From positions 1 to 55,705 of the forward strand of contig CALVFY010000017.1 of the NCBI GenBank assembly GCA_944326945.1: 55,705 bases of DNA. The letters are read 5' to 3'. The first letter of the stretch is position 1; each line of letters starts with the position of its first letter. This document shows, piece by piece, positions 8,828-16,922 of the stretch. The notes under the pieces were generated by a model. It was not told where the DNA came from. It ran no database searches and was given only the letters and a program-made list of their open reading frames with translations. The translations under genes and the position numbers were made by a program. Source of the DNA: an uncultured Rikenellaceae bacterium (GTDB lineage: Bacteria; Bacteroidota; Bacteroidia; Bacteroidales; Rikenellaceae).

Positions 8828-9592
8828 TTAGGGATGTTTCGCTGAAGATCCCGGATTCGTGGCAGGTTTGGCGAAATTGTTTTTGCTGATTCGAGTCATG
8901 AATCTCTTGTTGCCGGCCACTTTAACGGCAATGGTTACCGAATCATCCCATTGAACAAGATCGGCTAACGAAGAGATATCGCACGACACTGTACCATAAT
9001 CGACAGTAGTGTTGGTCCATTGCGAGGGGATTTCAGGACGGTAACATAATTCTAATCGTAATGTATCGGGGGTCTGTTCGCTCGGATCGTATATGATATC
9101 CATCGGAATGGGGACATTTTCGCCATTGGCCTGATTGAAAATGCGTACACCCGTATTCAGATCGAAGTATCCGCCCCATCCCTGTCCCAACAATAACCGC
9201 GGAGGCTCTTGACAATGATTCGGATCCGAGAAGTGATCGGATTCGGCTTCGTCGTTCCGGATCGGATGGATTATCTCGAAAACCGAATAGGGCAGCACAT
9301 GAGCATTGCGAATATAGCTTGTATCGCCGGCGGTTGTCCAGTCTGTTTCCATGTAGTGGAACGCGAAATATCCACGTTCGATTCCTTCGAGATTCTGATC
9401 CTGAGAGACGACCAATCCTCCTCCGTCCAGATAACAGTAATAGCCGTTGGCGGCATCTCCGGTAACCGTAGCATTACTCATGAAGGCGCGAGATCCATCG
9501 TCCTCGTTGTCGTTGCAGCCGGTTATGCCTGCTGCGCAGACAATCAACAAGAACAGTCTGTATAGAATAGAGTTTTTAAGCATAAGGTTCAT
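8828..9592 (-). CDS. NigD-like lipoprotein
   Basis: The 254-residue product has a lipoprotein signal with lipobox ITGC (Cys26) and an acidic sequence right after the Cys (NDNEDDG), typical of surface-exposed or outer-membrane lipoproteins in Bacteroidetes. The body is beta-rich, with an N-terminal part that could be an OB-like fold and a C-terminal part ending in DSVTIAVKVAGNKRFMTRIS. The layout resembles the NigD-like family, but this is a tentative match. It lies 33 bp downstream of typA on the same strand and 196 bp upstream of PL8. ATG 9583 (three codons in) is an alternative start. No enzyme motif is visible. Confidence 0.6.
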   Translation of the reverse strand: MNLMLKNSILYRLFLLIVCAAGITGCNDNEDDGSRAFMSNATVTGDAANGYYCYLDGGGLVVSQDQNLEGIERGYFAFHYMETDWTTAGDTSYIRNAHVLPYSVFEIIHPIRNDEAESDHFSDPNHCQEPPRLLLGQGWGGYFDLNTGVRIFNQANGENVPIPMDIIYDPSEQTPDTLRLELCYRPEIPSQWTNTTVDYGTVSCDISSLADLVQWDDSVTIAVKVAGNKRFMTRISKNNFAKPATNPGSSAKHP

Positions 9593-9625
9593 GAAAATAT
9601 TAGGTTAATATTTTTCCTGAAAAAT

Positions 9626-11425
9626 CTATTTTGCAGCTCTTTTCCGTTCGTTTTCGTCGAGCAGGATTTTCCTCAGACGCATCGCTTTCGGCGTTACCTC
9701 GACATATTCGTCTGCTTTGATGTACTCGAGAGCCTCCTCCAGAGAGAAGATCACCGGTGGAGCGAGGCTGACTTTTTCATCTGAACCGCTGGCACGCATG
9801 TTGGTCAATTTCTTGCTTTTGGTCAGATTGACAACGATATCCTGGTCACGGGTACTTTCGCCGATCACCTGTCCTGCATAGATTTCGTCCTGCGGAGAGA
9901 CGAAGAATCGTCCTCGGTCCTGCAATTTGTTGAGGGCATAAGCGTAGGCCGTTCCTGTTTCCATGGCGATCAACGAACCGTTGGTCCGCATTTCGATTTC
10001 GCCCTTGTAGGGTTCGAATCCGCGCAGACGATGGGTTATGACCGCTTCGCCAGCCGTGGCCGTGAGCAAATTGCTTCTCAGACCGATCAGACCGCGAGAA
10101 GGAATTTCGAATTCGAGACGGGTACGATCGTGATTGGCGGTCATATTGAGCAGATTCCCTTTGCGTTTGGTAACCATTTCGATCGCTTTGCCGGAATATT
10201 CGTCCGGCAGATCGATCATCAGTTCTTCTACCGGCTCACATTTTACACCGTCGATCTCTTTGATGATGACTTGCGGTTGACCGACCTGTAGTTCATACCC
10301 TTCGCGGCGCATGGTTTCGATCAGCACCGACAGATGCAACACTCCCCGACCATAGACCACGAAACTGTCTGAATTTTCACCGGGCTCTACTCTCAGAGCG
10401 AGATTTTTCTCCAGTTCTCGTTCCAGACGCTCTTTCAGGTGACGGGAGGTGACATATTTCCCATCCTTGCCGAAGAAAGGCGAATCGTTAATCGTAAACA
10501 GCATACTCATCGTAGGCTCGTCGATGGCGATGGGGGGCAGGGGTTCGGGATTTTCGAAGTCGCAGATCGTATCGCCGATTTCGAATCCTTCGATTCCGAC
10601 CAAAGCACATATTTCGCCACATTGCACCTCTCCGACTTTGCTTTTTCCCAGTCCGTCGAAGACCATCAGGTCCTTGATCCGGGTTTTGATCATTGTTTTT
10701 CCGTCGCGTTTGGCCAGTGTGACGGGCATTCCGGCTCGAAGCGTCCCCCGGGTAAGTTTTCCTACGGCGACACGTCCCACATAGTTCGAGTATTCCAGCG
10801 AGGTGATCAGCAACTGGGGTGTCCCTTCCACGTACGCCGGTTCGGGGATTTCGTCGATAATCGTATCGAGCAGGGGGGTGATGCTATTGGTAGGTTCATT
10901 CCATTTGTGAGACATCCATCCGTTTTTGGCACTACCGTAGATGGTTTTGAAATCGAGCTGATCTTCCGTAGCGTCGAGGGTGAACATCAGATCGAATACC
11001 TGTTCATGCACCTCTTCCGGACGGCAATTTGGTTTGTCTACTTTATTGATGACGACGATCGGTTTTTTACCTAACGCCAATGCTTTCTGGAGGACGAACC
11101 GTGTTTGAGGCATTGTCCCCTCGAATGCATCCACCAGCAACAATACGCCGTCGGCCATATTGAGTACTCGCTCCACTTCCCCGCCGAAATCGGAGTGTCC
11201 GGGGGTGTCGATGATATTGATTTTGTATCCGTTGTAATTTACCGACACGTTTTTGGAGAGGATTGTGATTCCACGTTCTCTTTCCAGGTCGTTGTTGTCC
11301 ATAATCAATTCGCCGGTCTCTTTGCCTTCGCGCAGCAGGTGACCCTGGAGGATCATTTTATCCACGAGAGTCGTTTTGCCGTGGTCGACATGGGCGATAA
11401 TAGCGATGTTGCGTAATTTTTGCAT
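9626..11425 (-). CDS. typA: Ribosome-associated GTPase TypA/BipA
   Basis: A translational GTPase related to EF-G that binds the ribosome and assists assembly and stress adaptation. All G motifs are visible: AHVDHGKTT (11-19), [17 protein letters not shown], and NKVDKPN. The EF-G-like domains III and V and the TypA-specific C-terminal domain follow ([23 protein letters not shown]). The 599-residue length from ATG 11425 is normal; an in-frame ATG at 11464 would add 13 residues not conserved in the family and would run over the -7 box at 11462. Transcribed divergently from aroB. Confidence 0.97.
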   Translation of the reverse strand: MQKLRNIAIIAHVDHGKTTLVDKMILQGHLLREGKETGELIMDNNDLERERGITILSKNVSVNYNGYKINIIDTPGHSDFGGEVERVLNMADGVLLLVDAFEGTMPQTRFVLQKALALGKKPIVVINKVDKPNCRPEEVHEQVFDLMFTLDATEDQLDFKTIYGSAKNGWMSHKWNEPTNSITPLLDTIIDEIPEPAYVEGTPQLLITSLEYSNYVGRVAVGKLTRGTLRAGMPVTLAKRDGKTMIKTRIKDLMVFDGLGKSKVGEVQCGEICALVGIEGFEIGDTICDFENPEPLPPIAIDEPTMSMLFTINDSPFFGKDGKYVTSRHLKERLERELEKNLALRVEPGENSDSFVVYGRGVLHLSVLIETMRREGYELQVGQPQVIIKEIDGVKCEPVEELMIDLPDEYSGKAIEMVTKRKGNLLNMTANHDRTRLEFEIPSRGLIGLRSNLLTATAGEAVITHRLRGFEPYKGEIEMRTNGSLIAMETGTAYAYALNKLQDRGRFFVSPQDEIYAGQVIGESTRDQDIVVNLTKSKKLTNMRASGSDEKVSLAPPVIFSLEEALEYIKADEYVEVTPKAMRLRKILLDENERKRAAK

Positions 11426-11461
11426 ATTTCTTTCAGAGTTTATCCGCATAAATTTCGGAGG

Positions 11462-11469
11462 CAAAGATA
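11462..11469 (-). promoter_or_regulatory. -7 box of typA
   Basis: Minus-strand TATCTTTG, an exact TAnnTTTG match, 37 bp upstream of the typA start. It lies 23 bp from the divergent aroB box. Confidence 0.55.
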
Positions 11470-11492
11470 GAAAATAAATCAGGGAATAGCAT

Positions 11493-11500
11493 TATATTTG
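11493..11500 (+). promoter_or_regulatory. -7 box of aroB
   Basis: TATATTTG, an exact TAnnTTTG match, 18 bp before the aroB ATG, so the leader would be very short. Confidence 0.55.
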
Positions 11501-11518
11501 TAAACTATTCTGACGCAT

Positions 11519-12547
11519 ATGAAAGAGATTATCGAGGTGAAAAGGGGGGCGGGAGGCCTCTCGCGTATCGTGGTCGGGGATGTGATCGGGGAGCTCCGTT
11601 CGTATCTTCCCCAACGGAGGGTGATTGTGGTGACCGACGCGAATGTGCATCGTCGTTATAAACCGATTATTGACTCCTTCGAGCATATCATTATCGGGAT
11701 GGGGGAGACCAATAAGACCCTTTATACGGTGGAGAAGATTTACGACGAGTTGATCGCTCTGGGGGCCGATCGTGAATGTTTCATATTGGGCTTCGGGGGC
11801 GGTATCGTGACCGATGTTACCGGTTTTGTGGCCTCGACATATATGCGTGGATTACACTTTGGTTTTGTGGCAACGACTCTTCTGGCTCAGGTGGATGCCA
11901 GTGTGGGCGGCAAGAACGGGGTGAATGTCGAAGGGTATAAGAATATGGTAGGGGTGTTCAATCAGCCCGAATTTGTGTTGTGCGACACTTCGCTGTTAAA
12001 GACATTACCCGAACGGGAGTTCCGGGCCGGATTGGCCGAGATTATCAAGGCAGGCATTATTGCCGATCCGACGCTTTTTTCGTTGTTTGAAGATCATGCT
12101 TTGGATGAGTTTCGCCAGGATGGGGCATTGTTGACACGCATCATCACCGCATCCATACGGGTGAAGGCTCAGATCGTGGAGGCGGACGAACGGGAAGCCG
12201 GAGTGCGGAAAAAGCTCAATCTGGGTCACACGTTTGCTCATGCCATTGAGAAGTGCAGTTCGGAATTCTTGCACGGCGAAGCAGTGGCGATCGGGACGGT
12301 CATGATGGCCGGGGTATCCGTGCGACTGGGTACTTTGACGGAGGATGAGGCTGCGCGTATTTCCCGTGTGATAGCTAAAATGGGTCTGCCCACAGAATCA
12401 GGAGTCGATATAAAACGGCTTCTGAAGGCGCTTAAACTCGATAAAAAACGCGATGCTGATCAGATCAGTCTCGTTCTGGTCCATCGCATAGGAAGTTGCG
12501 AAATTCGAAAGACCTCCTTTGCTGATTTGGAAAAATTGTTTGTTTAG
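11519..12547 (+). CDS. aroB: 3-dehydroquinate synthase
   Basis: Second step of the shikimate pathway: converts DAHP to 3-dehydroquinate, using NAD and a divalent metal in the cytoplasm. Family motifs seen: FGGGIVTDVTGFVAS (NAD binding), TTLLAQVDASVGGKNGVN (substrate binding), the metal-ligand Glu in RAGLAEIIKAG, and His in LNLGHTFAHAIE and FLHGEAVAIG. 342 residues is slightly short for the family but complete at both ends. It is convergent with the PHP phosphatase gene (46 bp apart). Confidence 0.97.
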   Translation: MKEIIEVKRGAGGLSRIVVGDVIGELRSYLPQRRVIVVTDANVHRRYKPIIDSFEHIIIGMGETNKTLYTVEKIYDELIALGADRECFILGFGGGIVTDVTGFVASTYMRGLHFGFVATTLLAQVDASVGGKNGVNVEGYKNMVGVFNQPEFVLCDTSLLKTLPEREFRAGLAEIIKAGIIADPTLFSLFEDHALDEFRQDGALLTRIITASIRVKAQIVEADEREAGVRKKLNLGHTFAHAIEKCSSEFLHGEAVAIGTVMMAGVSVRLGTLTEDEAARISRVIAKMGLPTESGVDIKRLLKALKLDKKRDADQISLVLVHRIGSCEIRKTSFADLEKLFV

Positions 12548-12593
12548 AGGCGTTCCGAGGGGTTGTCTGAGGAATAGAATGGGGAAAAGGATC

Positions 12594-13325
12594 CTATTTC
12601 CACAGTTGGCGATTGTTCTCTTTGAGTTTTTCCACGGCTTCGGCCTGCCGATCGTTGACCGAAAGGGTTTGGATGGCTTTCAGGTGAGGAAACGAGTGTA
12701 TATCGGTCCCCACGAAGGTATACAAATTCCTTTTGATAAGTTCGTTGGCCAATTCTTGGGCATGTTGTCCGTGCCAGCCGGTGAGCGATAGCAGATTGAG
12801 TTGGAATTTGCATCCGGCTGCGAGCAGGCGTTCGAGCATCTCTTCCCGTCGCATTCGGTGTTGCAGGAAGGCATATCGTTCCGGATGGGCCAGAAGCGGA
12901 GTATATCCCTGCATGGATATTTCGAATAGGGTGTCGAACGTATTGGAGGGGAATCCTCCGAGAGTAAATTCGACCAGTACGTATTCCTCTGCCAGAGAGA
13001 GCGGGTCGCTTTGCAGGTGTTGCAGAAACTTTTCGTCGATCAGATGTTCGGCAGCCAGCTTCAGTTTTATCGGACCGTTGTAGACAAACGTTTCGAATCG
13101 TTTACTCAGCGAGATACGGTTGTTGCCTCCGTAATTTCCGGCCATGATATGGGGGGTCAGATAAATTCCCTTGACGCCCATTTGTTCCAACGATTCGAGC
13201 AGTTTCAGACTCACTTCAGCCGAGGGACTGCCGTCGTCTACCCCAGGCAGCAGATGGGAATGTACATCGTACAATCCTGACATTAATTGTCGTACCGGTG
13301 TTTTCTTCCTCCCGAACCCAAACAT
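12594..13325 (-). CDS. CpsB/YwqE-type PHP-domain tyrosine phosphatase
   Basis: Manganese-dependent protein tyrosine phosphatases of this family dephosphorylate the tyrosine kinases that control capsule or exopolysaccharide chain length. Metal ligands of the PHP fold are visible: Y-D-V-H22-S-H24, GVDD (D30, D31), the YLTPHIM His, LAHPERY and the C-terminal GTDIHS. 243 residues is the usual size. It is the last gene of the ugd-uxs-GT2 operon, 12 bp after the glycosyltransferase, which supports a role in regulating surface polysaccharide. No BY-kinase is present in this window. Confidence 0.88.
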   Translation of the reverse strand: MFGFGRKKTPVRQLMSGLYDVHSHLLPGVDDGSPSAEVSLKLLESLEQMGVKGIYLTPHIMAGNYGGNNRISLSKRFETFVYNGPIKLKLAAEHLIDEKFLQHLQSDPLSLAEEYVLVEFTLGGFPSNTFDTLFEISMQGYTPLLAHPERYAFLQHRMRREEMLERLLAAGCKFQLNLLSLTGWHGQHAQELANELIKRNLYTFVGTDIHSFPHLKAIQTLSVNDRQAEAVEKLKENNRQLWK

Positions 13326-13337
13326 ACTTCTCTGTTA

Positions 13338-14378
13338 TTATACGTAATGGTGTTTCTTCAGTTGTTTCCAGAATTTCATGAATTTCCGGGAGGCGCGGAC
13401 GCAATAAGGAATGTTCAGTACGGTCAAGAGTCTGTACTGGGCACACGCCAATTGACAACGATGCCTTATGTTTCTCTTGAACAGACATTTCAGGCCCGAC
13501 TCCAGTGTGCTCATCGTTGCTTTATACAGGCTTTTGAACCAGAATCTGACCAGGTAGAAATAACTCATCGAGCGTCGGCGTAGACCTTTGACGTACATAC
13601 GCAGCACATAGTCCTGTACGCCGTCGCCCCGTCTCAGACTGAACAATTTTGCGAGCGTCATCCGCGAGGCGGGCATCAGATGATGGAAAACCAACCGTTC
13701 GTCATACCATATCTTATAGCCGGCCAGGGCCAGTGCATGACACAGTTCGTAGTCCTCTCCGGAGGCATCCACACGTTGTCCTCTTCGGGTACTGAGAATA
13801 TTTTCGAATCCTAACTCCTTTAGTTTGTTGAGTGCCGACATCCGGTAGATACATCCTGCCCCGAAGACGGCACATCGTTCACCTTTGGTAATATCCGATA
13901 TGTCTCCGTTGTGACTTCCTTGCGGACCGCAGGCATATCCTTCCGGACACCACGAGGGAGCCTCCTGCTCGAATACGGCGATTCCTAAACCGCCCAAAGC
14001 TCCGATTTGGGGAATTGCTTCCATGATCCGGTAACCGGTCTTCAGGTAATTCGGATCCAGGAAATTGTCGTCGTCGCAGATGGCTACATATTCATATCGG
14101 GCTTCGGCATATCCCATTTCCAAGGCGGCATTCTTCCCTGGGATGGGCTGGCGCAGTACCCGTGATACGATTTTTTCCGGCAATCGGGCGCAGGCAGCTT
14201 CTGCTACGGCAAACGTATCGTCTTTGGAGGCATTGTCTATCACCAACAGTTCGCAGTCGAACTCATCGAGACCTTTCTGGGCACCGATATGTTCGATCGT
14301 TTCCGTGATTCGGGAAGCCCCGTTATAGGTTGCGATCAGGATACTAATACCTCTTTGGTGCTTGCTGGTTGAAACCAT
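13338..14378 (-). CDS. Family 2 glycosyltransferase
   Basis: A GT-A fold inverting glycosyltransferase that would add a sugar from a nucleotide donor during surface glycan synthesis. Seen: the N-terminal strand ISILIATYNGASR, the metal-binding ICDDDNFLDPNYL (DXD region), and a GEDYELC block with the likely catalytic acid. The C-terminal ~100 residues are Arg/Lys- and Tyr-rich (KGLRRRSMSYFYLVRFWFKSLYKA), suggesting association with the inner membrane face. I start at ATG 14378, 10 bp after uxs; ATG 14405 would overlap the uxs stop. Acceptor and donor are unknown, but UDP-xylose or UDP-glucuronate is suggested by the operon. Confidence 0.87.
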   Translation of the reverse strand: MVSTSKHQRGISILIATYNGASRITETIEHIGAQKGLDEFDCELLVIDNASKDDTFAVAEAACARLPEKIVSRVLRQPIPGKNAALEMGYAEARYEYVAICDDDNFLDPNYLKTGYRIMEAIPQIGALGGLGIAVFEQEAPSWCPEGYACGPQGSHNGDISDITKGERCAVFGAGCIYRMSALNKLKELGFENILSTRRGQRVDASGEDYELCHALALAGYKIWYDERLVFHHLMPASRMTLAKLFSLRRGDGVQDYVLRMYVKGLRRRSMSYFYLVRFWFKSLYKATMSTLESGLKCLFKRNIRHRCQLACAQYRLLTVLNIPYCVRASRKFMKFWKQLKKHHYV

Positions 14379-14388
14379 AATTGAATTC

Positions 14389-15327
14389 CTATTTGATGAG
14401 TGCATCGAAGTATTCGATGGTTTTTTTCAAACCTTCTTCCAGTCTGACTTTGGGTTCCCATCCTCCGAGTTTTTCTTTGGCCAGCGAGATGTCGGGTTTG
14501 CGTTGACGGGGGTCGTCGCTGGGCAGGGGCATGAATACCAGTTTCGATTTCGATCCGGTCAACCGGATTACCATTTCGGCCAGTTCCAACATGGTAAATT
14601 CGCCGGGATTACCCGTGTTGACGGGGCCGGTGAAGTCGTCGTCGGTAGCCATCATGCGCACCATGGCCTCTACCAGATCGTCTACGTATTGGAAACTGCG
14701 TGTTTGGGAGCCGTCGCCGTAGATCGTGATATCTTCTCCTCGCAGGGCCTGTACGATGAAGTTCGATACGACTCTCCCGTCGTTGGGATTCATCCTCGGG
14801 CCGTAGGTATTGAAGATGCGCACGATTTTGATACGTACGCCGTTTTGCCGATGGTAGTCCATGAATAGGGTCTCCGCACACCGTTTCCCCTCGTCGTAGC
14901 AGGAGCGCAGACCGATCGGGTTTACATTTCCCCAATACGACTCTACCTGAGGGTGGACGGCCGGATCGCCATAGACTTCGCTGGTCGATGCCTGAAGAAT
15001 TTTTGCCCGGGTACGTTTGGCCAGCCCCAGCATATTCATGGCACCCAATACGGAGGTTTTGGTCGTTTTGATGGGGTTGTACTGGTAGTGAACCGGCGAG
15101 GCGGGGCAGGCCAGATTGTAGATTTCATCCACTTCTGCATGATAGGGAGTGGTCACATCGTGACGTACCAATTCGAAATGGTGGTCGTCCATCAGATGAC
15201 GGATATTGTCTTTACTGCCGGTGAAATAGTTGTCCAGACAGATCACGTCGTTGCCCTCGCTGAGCAATCGTTCACAAAGATGGGAACCGATAAATCCGGC
15301 TCCTCCTGTAATCAGTATGCGGCTCAT
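14389..15327 (-). CDS. uxs: UDP-glucuronate decarboxylase (UDP-xylose synthase)
   Basis: Converts UDP-glucuronate to UDP-xylose using bound NAD. The 312-residue protein has the Rossmann motif GGAGFIGSH (8-16), the STSEVYGDP block with S116 and E117, the catalytic Y144-D-E-G-K148, and typical UXS stretches ([21 protein letters not shown] split by the active site, [26 protein letters not shown]). All residues needed for oxidation and decarboxylation are present, unlike in the paralogue at 40514-41503. It sits between ugd (6 bp upstream), which makes its substrate, and a GT2 gene. Confidence 0.95.
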   Translation of the reverse strand: MSRILITGGAGFIGSHLCERLLSEGNDVICLDNYFTGSKDNIRHLMDDHHFELVRHDVTTPYHAEVDEIYNLACPASPVHYQYNPIKTTKTSVLGAMNMLGLAKRTRAKILQASTSEVYGDPAVHPQVESYWGNVNPIGLRSCYDEGKRCAETLFMDYHRQNGVRIKIVRIFNTYGPRMNPNDGRVVSNFIVQALRGEDITIYGDGSQTRSFQYVDDLVEAMVRMMATDDDFTGPVNTGNPGEFTMLELAEMVIRLTGSKSKLVFMPLPSDDPRQRKPDISLAKEKLGGWEPKVRLEEGLKKTIEYFDALIK

Positions 15328-15333
15328 ACGTCT

Positions 15334-16650
15334 CTATTTGATGCCGATTCCCATGTAGGCGAATCCGTTACGTTCCAGTTGTCTTTTGTCGTAAATATTG
15401 CGTCCGTCTACCACGACGAGCGTTCTCATACTTTGGCGCAGACGATCCCAGTTTGGCATTCTGAACTCTTTCCATTCGGTCAGCAACAGAATGGCATCGG
15501 CACCTTCAGCGGCCTCGTAGATGTCTTGAGTATAGGTGATTTTGTCGCCGATTCTGCGTTTGGACTCTTCCATGGCGATCGGATCGTAGGCTTTGATCGA
15601 ACATCCGGCTTCGAGCAGAGCATCGATTACCGTCAACGAGGGGGCTTCCCGCATATCATCGGTTTGGGGTTTGAACGAAAGGCCCCACAATGCGATCCGT
15701 TTGCCTTTCAGATCGCCGCCGAAATGGTCGTACAGCTTTTTGAATACGATTCGTTTCTGATCTTCGTTCACAGCTTCGACCGCTTCGAGTACCCGCAGAC
15801 GATAACCGTTTTCCTGAGCCGTATTGACCAGTGCTTTCACGTCTTTCGGGAAACAGGATCCTCCGTAACCGCATCCCGCATAAAGGAAACGGCTTCCGAT
15901 CCGGTCGTCCGTAGCGATACCCTTGCGCACCATCGACACGTCGGCTCCTACGATTTCACACAGGTTGGCAATGTCGTTCATGAAACTGATGCGGGTAGCC
16001 AACATGGCATTAGCGGCATATTTGGTCATCTCGGCCGACGGAATATCCATGAAGATGATCGGGTGACCGTTCAGCGTGAACGGTTTGTAAAGGCTGTCCA
16101 TCATGGCCCGAGCCAGGTCGGATTCCACGCCCACCACGATTCGGTTGGGACGGCTGAAATCGTTGATAGCATCTCCTTCTTTCAGAAATTCGGGATTGGA
16201 CGCCACGTCGAATTTATAGGATACGCCTCGTTTTTTAAGCTCTTCGGCGATGACTTTTTTGACTTTACGAGCAGTGCCTACGGGAACAGTACTTTTGGTT
16301 ACGACCAGTTTGTATCCGTCCATGGTACGGCCCACTTCGCGAGCCACTTCCAATACATATTTCAGGTCGGCGCTACCATCTTCGTTGGGAGGGGTTCCCA
16401 CGGCCGAAAAGATGATATCCACCTGATTGACCACTTCAGCCAGTTTGGTGGCGAAATGGAGTCGTCCGGCCTTTACATTGTTGTGGACCAAAGCTTCGAG
16501 TCCGGGTTCGTAGATGGGAATAATCCCGTTGCGCAGATTTTCGATTTTACGGGTATCTACGTCCACGCAAGTGACATCGATACCCATCTCTGCAAAACAG
16601 GTACCTGTTACCAGTCCTACATATCCGGTTCCTACGATGGCAATTTTCAT
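15334..16650 (-). CDS. ugd: UDP-glucose 6-dehydrogenase
   Basis: Oxidises UDP-glucose twice to UDP-glucuronate with NAD. Seen: the N-terminal NAD motif GTGYVGLVTG (7-16), EMTKYAANA (K210, N214), the catalytic C266 in GYGGSCFPKD, and the second Rossmann domain (GLSFKPQTDDMREAP). 438 residues is the usual length. First gene of the operon ugd-uxs-GT2-PHP phosphatase. A weak promoter box (minus-strand TAATTTAG, 16690-16697) lies upstream. Confidence 0.97.
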   Translation of the reverse strand: MKIAIVGTGYVGLVTGTCFAEMGIDVTCVDVDTRKIENLRNGIIPIYEPGLEALVHNNVKAGRLHFATKLAEVVNQVDIIFSAVGTPPNEDGSADLKYVLEVAREVGRTMDGYKLVVTKSTVPVGTARKVKKVIAEELKKRGVSYKFDVASNPEFLKEGDAINDFSRPNRIVVGVESDLARAMMDSLYKPFTLNGHPIIFMDIPSAEMTKYAANAMLATRISFMNDIANLCEIVGADVSMVRKGIATDDRIGSRFLYAGCGYGGSCFPKDVKALVNTAQENGYRLRVLEAVEAVNEDQKRIVFKKLYDHFGGDLKGKRIALWGLSFKPQTDDMREAPSLTVIDALLEAGCSIKAYDPIAMEESKRRIGDKITYTQDIYEAAEGADAILLLTEWKEFRMPNWDRLRQSMRTLVVVDGRNIYDKRQLERNGFAYMGIGIK

Positions 16651-16689
16651 GCTTTTCAGATTTTCTATAAATAAGCTATTTTGGGGACG

Positions 16690-16697
16690 CTAAATTA
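16690..16697 (-). promoter_or_regulatory. Possible -7 box of the ugd operon
   Basis: Minus-strand TAATTTAG matches TAnnTTTG at 7 of 8 positions, 40 bp before the ugd start. Weak evidence. Confidence 0.3.
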
Positions 16698-16771
16698 GAA
16701 TTAATTATCCGGATTTACAATCTCGGCTTCATAATTTGCATATAAATGGCTAAAAGAGGCTTTTAATCATA

Positions 16772-16812
16772 TAAAAAACCCCGGGAATCATATCTGTTCC
16801 CGGGACTTTTTA
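16772..16812 (-). terminator. Terminator downstream of the GH115 gene
   Basis: Eight-base arms CCCGGGAA and TTCCCGGG (16780-16787, 16797-16804) with T-runs on both strands; on the minus strand GGGG is followed directly by TTTTTT. It separates the GH115 gene from the ugd operon. About 110 bp of non-coding sequence lies between the GH115 stop and this hairpin. Confidence 0.7.
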
Positions 16813-16922
16813 TTCTCCGTGAGGAGAATGACCTAACTAACCTTTTATCCTAAAACTAACCTTGTCTTTATTTGTTTTCGTACAGTAAACGTGGAACTCG
16901 GCGAATTTATTATGAATTTGGG

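Noticed and set aside
10439..11074. 211-codon plus-strand ORF opposite typA
   Set aside because: Antisense to conserved GTPase domains.
12548..12593. Short convergent gap between aroB and the PHP phosphatase examined for a terminator
   Set aside because: Only a weak imperfect inverted repeat without a T-run is present.
14953..16674. 573-codon plus-strand ORF opposite ugd and uxs
   Set aside because: It is antisense to two clearly conserved enzymes, has His/Phe/Val-rich low-information sequence, and no start or promoter context. A shadow of the high-GC third-position pattern.
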